Positions 33,958 through 42,890 of a stretch of DNA of 64,000 nucleotides are shown one piece after another. How positions within the stretch are numbered: position 1 is the first letter of the stretch; the number at the start of each line of letters is the position of its first letter. Source of the DNA: Platanthera guangdongensis (lineage: Eukaryota; Streptophyta; Magnoliopsida; Asparagales; Orchidaceae); assembly GCA_039583875.1 (NCBI GenBank), contig CM077153.1, positions 112,712,568-112,776,567 on the forward strand, in the 5' to 3' direction. A model generated the notes under the pieces. The model had not been told where the DNA came from. It searched no databases and saw only the letters and a program-made list of their open reading frames with translations. Both the position numbers and the translations under genes were made by a program.

Positions 33958-35606
33958 ACCCCCTCTCTACTTTGTGTATCTTCTTAAAGAGCTATCATGA
34001 ATAGAAACTGCCTTCTAACTCTTCTTCAAGTGTTTTGTTTATGTAATCATAACAGATGAAACGCTAAGAAAGATTCTAAAAACGGTACTGCACCTGAACT
34101 TCCTACTCTTTCTTTGTTTGCTTTGTAAATATATTTTATAATCCATACTGATACCTTTTTCTAGTGTTTTCTCTCTCCCAAAAACCTTTGACGGTTCCCT
34201 GATACCAGGAGACATCGCCGAGTTCAGCAAGACCTCCCCTAGAGCTGTTGTCATTAGCATAACACCACAAAGACCACATGTTGCGAGGAGATTTCGCACT
34301 GTGTAGTGGGAGCTTGCAGGCTCTAGTGTGGTTGGATTCTGGACTTCGGATCCCGGCAAGTACCTGACCCCACCTCTGCATTATGGAGGGCAGGGTGGGG
34401 AAAAGCTCTACCATGCCGCATTAGGGATATCGTTACAACTTCGATGATCGCGTGAGGAAAGTATGCCATTCTGGCTCACCTGCCCGCGGGTCATCTTAGC
34501 TTGTAACCCTCGAACACTCCGTGGTACCCTCGAGCAGTGCCTGCAGGAGACCCACAACTTAGACTGTACTCCAGGCAAGAGGGCAGGGAACATTTCCACC
34601 AAGTGAGCATCTTGCTCTTCGCAGGGAATTATGTGCGGACTGGGTTTCTTTATCCGCTCAGTCCGCCTGTTTGCGTTGATTTTATAGCTTGAAGCCCGGT
34701 GAGGAAAGTATGCCGCTCCGGCTCACCTGCCCACCTGGTCGCAAGCTGTAAGTCATTTCTTCTATGGTGAGCGGATTGGTTTTCTGTGTCCGCTCAGTCC
34801 GCCGGCTTGGGTTGATTTTATAGCATGTAACCCGGTGAGGAAAGTATGCCGCTCCGGCTCACCTGCCCACCTGGTCGCAAGCTATAAATCATTTCTTTTA
34901 TTATGAGCGGATTGGTTTCCTTTATCACTGGGTCATTTTTTTCTTGGCGGACTGGTATTATCTATCCGCGCAGTCCGCCAGTTAGGATTTTTATGGATTC
35001 TCTTTGGCGGAGTGGTTTTCTGTATCCGCTCAGTCCGATAATTTTCTTGAAGCCCTTATCTATAATTATTTCTATAATGAGCGGGTTGGTTTTCCGTATT
35101 CGCTCAGCCCGCCGAATGGTTCTCATGCGTTACAATTTGATAAGTTAATAAAGAGAAATGCGGACTCTACTAGAAAATGAAGTACCGCTTGACATTGTTT
35201 GAGGCTATTCGCTCAGCTGGTTATTCTTGTTATTTTTGAGGACAAATATCGAATGGGTTAATGAGTTGAATTCCATCATCAGCAACTTCACATTATAAAT
35301 GATCTATGTCGTGCGGACTGCAACTGAAACTCAACAGAGTCCGCCTGACAATTTCTTCTTATTCCAATGGCGAACAATAATTGTCTCTATTCAGCAAGTT
35401 AAAAAGCTCAGATTTATCAGCGTGCCGTGCGGACTGCTAAGTGTCGGTGCGGTGAGCGTGGAAAAAGAACATTGCAGGAAGCACACATGCCAAAAAATAT
35501 CCTTTCTATTTCATCAAAAAATTGTTTACATCATCTTATACATCCGGCGGACTGCAATCTTGCGTCCGCCACTTTTACAAAAAACAAGACAAAAAATACA
35601 CATTGA
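33958..35606. other. Spacer between pol and antisense genes in C, with repeats
   Basis: 1.65 kb without supported coding sequence. Three copies of a GTGAGGAAAGTATGCC...GCTCACCTGCCC motif lie at about 34452, 34699 and 34835; the last two belong to a 137-bp direct repeat. From about 34630 to 35570 there are ten exact GCGGACT or AGTCCGC heptamers, many facing each other across 15-25 bp. The 3' ends of both the gag-pol and aORF2 transcripts should fall here. Confidence 0.65.
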
Positions 35607-37461
35607 TCAATCAGTCCTTTGTTTCTTCTCTGGAGGTGCAGGGCTGTCACCGACAATGTCAACTTCTGGAGAGTAGCCCCCGGAGCCGCTTCCGCTGCTA
35701 TCTGATCCTGTACTCGAGGCGGACCCGCTATGCGAGCTACCGGTAGCAGAGGAGGATGCAGAGGTGTCGGACTCGGCGGACAGCTCCTCTACTCGCTGAC
35801 TCGATTCAGCATTGTCCGCAAATTCTTTGGCGCTTTGCTCTTCGCCCTGCCCTCCGTCTTCTCCGTTTTCTTCTACTTCTTCATCTTCGTCTTCTTCTTC
35901 CTCTTCTTCACCTTCCTCGATGATGTCCTTTCCTTTTTTAGCTCTCTCCATCGCCGCGACCTGAGGGGCAAGCTCAGGGAAGATCTCCAGAAAAGGGACG
36001 CCATCCACTCCCTCCTTTATGAGGCCGTCGCGGACAAGTCGCTCAACAGCGACCTCGACGGTCTCCTTCACGAAAGGGAGCATGGCAGACTGGAAGTTGT
36101 TGTTTTCCAAGTCATAGGCGACCTGCGCGAACAAAAGCGAACGTCAGACAGATCGCGGCGGATAGCAAATTGAGGCCGCTGCAAATTCAACTCACCCCCA
36201 GCTCTTCTTTTTGCTGAGCAACCCTTTTTCCCAATCGCACATTCCTTTCTTTCAGCGCTTTATTATCCTTTTGAAGTTGTTCATTCTGCCTCAACAGGTC
36301 TCTAGCCAGAGTGGCAACAAAATGATTTGTCACCGCGCTGTTCGCAGAGGCCTGAGAGGCTAGCAGAGGGAGGTCGGCGGCGGACACCTTCTTGAGGTCG
36401 CTCAAGTTGCGCTTTTCGTAAAGCGCGGAGATCGCGATATGGGTGTGGCATGATATCCGCGGACTCTTCCACGAAGGAAGCGCGGTGGATAGGCGGACGT
36501 GTTTGTTTTTGCTGTGCCAGTTGACCATGGGGTTCCCCCTGAGGTCCTTCTGGCTGATGCCGAACCCGCTCATTGAGAAACTTTCTGAGGAAGAGTAGTC
36601 CGCTGCGGGATCCCCTTCCTCCTTCCTCTTTCTGGCGACTGCCTCTTTCTTTTCTTTCTGTGTGGGGACGAAGCCACTGGGCGTCTGCGGCAAGTTAGCG
36701 GGCACCGCCAAGGTCGCTGCAAAAACAAATGGGTTAAACACCAAGGTCGCGGCGGGTGCAAAAGCTGAGTTCGAAAGCTACTTACTCTCTTCGGGCATGA
36801 CGTCCGCTAAGCTCGCCAGCAGCGGAATATAGTGTTCGATGTCGAGCCTAGCATTAGCTAGGAACTCGATAATGGCGGACTCTAGATCATCCAGCTGCAC
36901 ACTTTTGAAGGCGGAGTCCGCGCGCACCTGCGGATAGGTGTGCGCGAACCCTAGGTCGCCCTCAAAAATCAAGAACCTAGAGGTCCAGTTGTGGATCTTA
37001 TTGGGAAGACCCACAACCTTCATTCCCCTGCAGTAGAAATATATGACCCCCTTGTAGGGGCGGCCTCCGGAAGCGGTGATGGAGCGGACAGAGAATATCT
37101 TACGGAAGATATTCATTGAGAAAGCAATCTTTTCAGATCGCAAGTAAGAAACAAAGCTGCAGATCGCAGCAAGTGTATTTGGCGCGAGCTGGCCAGGCAC
37201 CGTTCCATAGTGCTCGAAGATCGCAACGAGTTCCCATAGAAGCGGGAACTTGAATCCGCTATCGAAATGGTCTACTGGAATGGCGATCTGGGTCGCGGTT
37301 GAGAAGTTCAATATTTCCTGATGGGCGGGAAGGCGGACAAGGATGTTTGAGTCCGCCATCTTCTTTTCAACAAAGGCGTCCAGGTCAGCCTCTGTCAATG
37401 TGCATTTTCGGTGATCACCAGTGTGGAAGGCGACAGCAGCATCAGTCCACGCGGACACCAT
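35607..37461 (-). CDS. Antisense gene 2 (aORF2) of element C: intact after splicing, 570 aa
   Basis: Three exons on the minus strand: 37461-36786, 36716-36196 and 36122-35607 (676+521+516 nt = 571 codons with stop). Introns 36785-36717 (69 bp, GTAAGTAG...TTTTTGCAG) and 36195-36123 (73 bp, GTGAGTTG...TCGCGCAG) keep the frame exactly and remove all stops. Exon 1 resembles the Transposase_28 'putative gypsy type transposon' family: QIAIPVDHFDSGFKFPLLWE, FEHYGTVPGQLAPNTLAAICSF, FRKIFSVRSI, KGVIYFYCRGMKVVGLPNKI, LIFEGDLGFAHTYP. Exon 2 is basic then helical, ending in a coiled coil (LRQNEQLQKDNKALKERN). Exon 3 has an acidic Glu run and a Ser/Gly-rich tail ending in a basic KKQR. It reads against gag-pol of its own element. 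Family members are known as extra frames of plant gypsy elements; their role is not established. Confidence 0.85.
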
Positions 37462-37524
37462 TTTGCAGGCCGCAGGCTTTCTGTTACTTCAGCTGTTTCC
37501 TGCATAAGAGAAGGCAGGAGGCCC

Positions 37525-37532
37525 TATTTATA
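37525..37532 (-). promoter_or_regulatory. TATA box of aORF2 in element C
   Basis: TATAAATA on the minus strand, 64 bp before the ATG at 37461, followed by CT-rich leader sequence. It is conserved in position in B and D. Confidence 0.62.
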
Positions 37533-37982
37533 GCTAAAGAGTCTGACAGCTTTTTGACCAGGCCGCAGAGCTCGCAATTCCAATCCGCACAGTCCGCAAG
37601 TAAATGAAGCACAGCCAAGCAATAACGCGGATAAAAAAAACAGATTCACATGCCAAGGAGAGATTCAAAGCAAAACGTTGTGACCGGCACAATTTGTTGT
37701 CCGCCCAGATCGCGCTTTTTCTCCCGGAAGTTCACAAGGAGCGGATACATTTCCAATCCGCTTGGTCCACAATATTTCCCACCTGTAGGTTAGATATCGA
37801 GAAGCGGACACAGCATTAGTCCGCGCAAATCGCCACATCAAGGATTAAGCTACATAATTGGCGGATATATAATCTGAGTCCGCACAGATCAAATAGAGTT
37901 CAATTTACAACACAGCATTGTTTGAAGCAATCATACAAACAAGTATACAGTTAAGCAAATAAAAGCTCAAGGCATTGCGGAC

Positions 37983-39958
37983 TCAGCGGTCACTGTTATC
38001 GGTCCGCGCCGGCCTTTCGGCCCTGTCTCTGCATAGATGAGCTGCTTGATCGCTTATCTGTAGAATTTCGCTGTACACACGACAGAGATGATGATGAATG
38101 ACATTTATGGTCCGGTGCATGTGAGCAGCCTCCCGATCTACCCGGCTGAGAGGCACCATCGGCTCCGCCGCCGGCCTCTGCCCCTCATCCGCGGGCTGTT
38201 GGACACCTGCGGGTGCAGCGATCTCCGGAGCTACGCGATCTGGCGCTCGAGGCCTCTGCTCTGCGACCTCAACAGTCCGCTTCTCCTTTCCTTCACGCAC
38301 TGACGCCAAGTGCTTGCCCTTGTAGAATCGGACGTCATCTGCGAGCCTCTTCTTCTCCCTCTCAGACCTCTCCAGCGCCCGCGAGATGCTGGCGATCTGG
38401 TCTTTTAGGGCCTTCTCCCGTTCCGCGGACGCTTTCTCACGCGCCGCGGACGCCTTCTCGCGCTCCTCTGCTTTCTCTAACTCAGCTTTGACACACTGAA
38501 TTTCAGCTTCAAATTTCTTCTCTAACTCTTTTATCATACTCAGGCTGGGCGGCTCATCCTCTGCGGATTCCATGTGTGAGACCGCGTCGGCACCAGTATT
38601 TGGTGTAACCACGATCTCGCCACTCTCGATGGAGCCCGGCAGCGACTTTCTACCTGCAACAAACAAAGTCAACTCCACATTCAAAGGCAGTTCGCGGCGG
38701 ACTCAAAGAAAGGATGAAAGATCACTTTTAGACATAGCAGCAGCGAGTTTCCGACTATCGAAGATGATTGGCCGCCTCGCCCGCTCCGGGTCAAAGGTGC
38801 TTAACCGCTTCTTCCATTCGCGGTGAACCCTTGCCCTTTTCTCGGCAGCCGCACTTGTTGAGACCACGATATCGTCCGTCTCGGTGATGATTTTGATTGG
38901 TCTTGACGTCCGCAGCGGCGACCTGTAAAGCCACTTACGCTGAAAGTATTTAGGCGCCGGCTGAAGTTTACCTGACCGCATCAGCTCCGCAGCAATCCGC
39001 AGATCCTCAGTGGCTTTGTCCGCCGCGGCCTGCTGCGAGGCTGCCCCGACCGCAGCAACATGAGCAACAATTTGTTTCTTTTGCTCCGCTATCTTCTCCT
39101 TCAGTCTCTCTCTCTCTCCTCTTCCTCCGCAGCGGACGAGGAAGGGAGTTCGTCACCCTTATCTCCAGTAGTCTCCGCCTCAGATTGCTGCAGCACAACC
39201 AGCAAGGATTCGTTGATTAAATCAAGTTGATCGACGTCTATGGAATCAATTATCTCATCCGTGGATAGACTGGCCGTTGAGAGGGAGTTATCGCCCTGGA
39301 TTTGGGCCTCCGGAGTAACCAGATCGCTGTCTGGAACTTCTTTGTCGCGCGGCCTGTATTGCAAGTCCGCTTCCCAAGTCCGCTTGGAGATGTTTTTCTC
39401 CTTCATTGAGCGCAGCTTCTTCTCAACCCGCTCGGCGACGGTCGCACCGTCCCTCTTCCTCTTCCTCCTCTTAGCAGTCTTCTCAGCAGAATCCGCAATG
39501 GAACCCCCTAAATCGGGCTGGTCTTCGCGGACAAGTTCAGGATTCACAGCAGTCAATGCCTTTGAGGGCGCATCGTCCTCTTCTTCAGTCCGCCTATCAT
39601 CTTCATCCAGGTTAACAATAGGCACCTGGGCATGGGGGGAAGATATGTCAGTCACCATGTGTTCGCCAGCAGTATCCGCCGAGGTTGCAGTTTTCTGAGA
39701 AGGGGCGGAGTCCGACAGTGTCACCATCTTCTCACTTCTCAATGGTTCGGCGTCGACTGCGGCTTCTTCGCGGGCAGATACATCGGCATGGCGGGCTGCT
39801 TTCTCCGCAGGCTTCTGGCTCTGGGAACTCTCTCCTGTGGGGCGGACAGGATCTTTTCTTGTCGACCTCTTTACAATCTTCTTGGTCTTCATAGGCGTTA
39901 TCAGCTCTGGGTCGCCTTTTGCAGTGAGGATAGAGAAGAAAGCTCCAAGCCTAGCCAT
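37983..39958 (-). pseudogene. Antisense gene 1 (aORF1) of element C, one frameshift
   Basis: Two exons, minus strand, ATG at 39958 (MARLGAFFSIL). Exon 1: KTKKIVKRSTRKD, a Thr/Ser/Ala-rich disordered stretch, NLS-like KRRKRKRDGATVAERVEKKLRSMKEKNIS, the block ADLQYRPRDKEVPDSDLVTPEAQ, IDSIDVDQLDLINESLL, then Glu-rich coiled coil where a GA-repeat (about 39105-39118) shifts the frame relative to B; the frame is regained for SGKLQPAPKYFQRKWLYRSP, RPIKIITETDDIVVST and HREWKKRLSTFDPERARRPI. Likely intron 38725-38654 (72 bp; GTGATC...TTTGTTGCAG; phase 1). Exon 2: ELEKKFEAEIQ, repeated EREKASA units, a long coiled coil (ERSEREKKRLADDVRFYKGKHL), ending SRVDREAAHMHRTINVIHHHL. Unlike in B and D, exon 2 stays in one frame to its stop. 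Function unknown. Confidence 0.82.
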
Positions 39959-40042
39959 GCCGGACTAGAAAGTGGAGACCGCAAGTGGTGAGTAGCGCCC
40001 CGTGTCGATCGAGATTCTCAGCAGATCCAGGCCCTCCAGCGA

Positions 40043-40050
40043 TATTTATA
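40043..40050 (-). promoter_or_regulatory. TATA box of aORF1 in element C
   Basis: TATAAATA on the minus strand, in CGCTATAAATATCG, about 90 bp before the ATG at 39958 and about 90 bp inside the 3' LTR. The same context is found in B and F. Confidence 0.62.
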
Positions 40051-40113
40051 GCGTTGGCGGCATTTTCGAGGCGTGCGGACTCGGCGGTTAAGAAAATATT
40101 TTCGAAGTTTTCT

Positions 40114-40139
40114 GGGAACTTAAAAATGTGCGGGGATTA
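40114..40139 (+). other. Polypurine tract block of element C
   Basis: Ends AAATGTGCGGGGATTA against the 3' LTR at 40140. Same block as in A, B, D and F. It supports gag-pol sense as the element's true direction. Confidence 0.7.
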
Positions 40140-40901
40140 TGTTAACCCCTCAGTCCGCAACATCCTCCAAGGTTCCGAAGCCCCCTTTTCAGCAGGCGCG
40201 GACGCGATTTGTCAGTCCGCCCAGTCCGGCAGTATCACCAATCGGACACCAAGGATGGTACCCCGGCAGCGGATGCAATACCCTGTCCGCGCAGTCCGCC
40301 AGCGCTTGTGGTATCAGGTTCTTTATAGCGGCGGACGCAGTGTCTCGTCCGCCCAGGCCGCCGCCCTCCAGTAGGCTCGCGCCCAACAGCAGTGGAAGCT
40401 CTAGTCCGTGAGCCCAGTCCGCCCCTTCTGCGCGGACTGGCGTGTTCCTTCTTTTTTGCTTCCCGTCACCGCTGCCCGGTTCTCCTGTACCCCGGGCAGT
40501 CGGTTATTTTAGCCCTGCCCGTTTGGGCAGGCCCCCTATCCTATAAATAGGGGGGAGGTGGTGCACCCAAGGCACGCTGACTTGGACCCAGGAGCCTACT
40601 TGTTACAGGCTGCGGACTCGAATCCTGTGCCTTGCGGACTCCCCTTTGCTCTGCTCTCAACCTTTTCCTTTCGCTTGTAACCAAATTCTTCTTCAATCAA
40701 GGGAAAGCCCGTCGCAAGAGAGGCATTCAGGCCGCGACGGGCGAAGTCTGTTGTTGCCGTGGTTCACGGCCCTGCTCTTCTTCCAGCCCTCATCCGCTTA
40801 GTAGGTCGCTACTCGCAGTCTCCCTATTCCCCGGTGTTCGAACCGTTAGCTGGTGTTGCTCGACCCCCCCCCCCCCCCCCTTGTGTTTTCGTGCATCAAC
40901 A
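40140..40901 (+). repeat. 3' LTR of element C
   Basis: 762 bp, pairing with 27659-28414. It ends GTGCATCAACA, followed by the TSD CCGAC (40902-40906). The poly-C run (about 40865-40880) is longer than in the 5' LTR and accounts for most of the length difference. Confidence 0.95.
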
Positions 40902-41121
40902 CCGACGACACTGGTTCGAGCCAGCAATGCGGTGATCAGTCCGCGAGTCCGACGCTTCTGCATCTTCCTCTCCTGGCGAAAGCTCGGATAGCGAGTCCGA
41001 GGCCAGCACCGGTTCAGATGGCAGTAGTGGAAGTGGCTCGTAGGCCTATTCTCCAGAGGTTGATGTCGAAAGCCCAAGCCCTCCGGTAGAGAAGAAACAG
41101 AAGATTGCCGAAGCAAAATAA
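40902..41121 (+). pseudogene. End of aORF2 exon 3 of element B, after insertion C
   Basis: Continues 27658 once C and one TSD copy are removed. It encodes a Ser-rich tail ending YSPEVDVESPSPPVEKKQK, matching SPEVDIVGDSPAPPEKKQR of C, and stops at the TAA before 41121. In-frame TGA (near 40936) and TAG (near 41041) codons show decay. Confidence 0.8.
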
Positions 41122-42890
41122 TGTACTTTTTGTTTTTAACATTTTTGTAAAGAGATCGGACTTAAGTTTGAAGTCCGCTGAATACACGAAAGTTGTAACT
41201 TTATTTTTGATTAAATAGAAAAGGATATTTCGATATCAGTGTGTTTTCTGCAATGTTCTCTGTTTTCTGTTAATGAAATGTATTGACGTAGTTAAGTGCG
41301 ATCTCCATGTAGCAGTCAGCGCAATGCAAATATCGTCCGCACTGTATACGTTTCTGACTTGCTAATTGGGAAAATTTATTAAATAATTTGACCACTTTTA
41401 AGCTTAATGATAGTAAGCATTGCGGCCTCATATTTACTGTCAATGTACGAGCTGAAAAGACCAACTGGGGACCAATCCTGCGAACTGGGCGACTATAATT
41501 TCACAGTTCGCACACATTTTAAGAGATCTATAGCTTGATGAAAACTAAGGCCGACAATAATCCAGGCCGTGATATTTTATTTGCAGCTCGCCAAGTCCTT
41601 GCAACTTCTCGAAAAAGACATAACTGGCGGACTCTGACGGATATCAATTCCAGTCTGCATGTAAATTAATTAAATAAATTTTTGCGAGTTAAGAAAGATC
41701 AATCCGAGCAGGTTGGTGCACGTAGCATTGCTTTTCTCATAGTTGGGTCACAAAAACTTCAAGATCAATCCGAACTTGGCGGACTATACGGATACTAACA
41801 TACAGTCCGCTCCAAGACATGATCCACAACCTAAACCAGCGGGCAGGTGCATAATGCATTGCTTTCCTCACAAGGTCAGTTACAAGACTCCGGCATAAAC
41901 GGCGGACTGCACGGATAACCAAGTACAGTTCTCGAGGATAAAAAATTCCAAACCTAACCAAGCAGGCAGGTGCATAATGCATTGCTTTCCTCGCAAGGCC
42001 AAATATAATAAAATTGGAAATAGTTGGCGGACTGCGCGGACACCGTAGTGCAGTCTGTAATAGAGATTGAAAGGGTTCACAGCACTTGGTGACCAAGCGG
42101 GCAGGTGCGGCCGGAGCGGCATTGCATTCATCGCTGGGTCACAGAGGCTGTAAGATCAACCCAAGGTATTGGCGGACTGAGCGGACTTAAAATTTTGCAG
42201 TCCGCGCCTTGTCTATTTCCTGTGAAGAATGAGCTACTGGCCTCTGTGAGCAAGTGGGAAGGTGCGGCCGGAGCGACATTGCTTTCCTCACGATGTCATA
42301 GAAGATGTTAGCTCAACAGAAAGGTTTACCGTCCTATTGCCTGGAGTACAGCCTAAATTGATATTTCGGGCAGGTGCGGTCGGAGCGGCATTGCTTTCCT
42401 CTGAGATCAGCAAGGCCGTGGGTCTCCTGCAGGCAGCGCTTGAGGGTACCAGAGAGTGTTCGAGGGTACAAACTTGGATGATCTATGGGCAGGTGCTGGA
42501 TGGCATTGCTTTCCTCAAAGAGATCATCAAGGTTTACGCTATCCCTTGCAAGCTTAGTAGAGCTGTCAACCACCCTGTCCCTCCAAAAATGCAGAGGTGG
42601 AGTCAGGTACTAGCTGGGATCCAAAATCCAGTAGCCCACCGCACAAGAATCTGCAAGCTCCCACTACACGGTGCGAAATCTCCCCGCAACACACGATCAT
42701 CGTGGTGTTACGCTAATGACATCGATTCTTGGGTGGTCCAAGCTGGACTTGGCGATGTCTCCTGGTGTGGTGATTTTTTTACTTTACATTGTAGATAGGA
42801 GAAAGTGATTATGCCCTGTACGAAAAAATTATTAACCAGAAATTCTTATTGCCATAATCATTGAAATGAACACAGATGATAAGTGTTTGC
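41122..42890. repeat. Spacer of element B with seven copies of a conserved motif
   Basis: Non-coding stretch between aORF2 and pol. A motif reading GGCAGGTGC(GGCCGGAGCG)GCATTGCTTTCCTC on the plus strand, with an optional centre, recurs at about 41708, 41844, 41964, 42099, 42256, 42367 and 42487, 110-160 bp apart. Its complement is the TGAGGAAAG...GCTCACCTGCCC motif of element C. GCGGACT heptamers are interspersed. I see no supported gene; the frame at 42262-42798 is incidental. Confidence 0.7.

Larger units (their letters stand above)
27659..40901 (+). mobile_element. Element C: complete Tat-like ambisense retrotransposon (13.2 kb)
   Basis: Plus orientation. 5' LTR (27659-28414), primer-site candidate (28415-28437), gag-pol (28467-33957), repeat spacer (33958-35606), two genes on the minus strand (aORF2 37461-35607 and aORF1 39958-37983), polypurine-tract block (40114-40139) and 3' LTR (40140-40901). 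TSD CCGAC at 27654-27658 and 40902-40906, inside aORF2 exon 3 of element B. The LTRs differ at roughly 25-30 positions by eye, mostly transitions, plus the length of a poly-C run. Gag-pol has several stops and a mutated RT active site, so C could move only with proteins supplied by another copy. Confidence 0.95.

Noticed and set aside
40860..40882. Poly-C runs (28383, 40865, 46403, 50751, 63488) as functional G-quadruplex sites
   Set aside because: They vary in length between LTR partners and break coding frames in B and H, so slippage or sequencing uncertainty is the simpler view.
41700..42530. CRISPR-like array
   Set aside because: Spacing is irregular (110-160 bp), units diverge, and the context is a plant retrotransposon spacer.
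42262..42798. A 178-codon frame in the B spacer
   Set aside because: It runs through the repeated motif copies and has no counterpart in the spacers of C or D.
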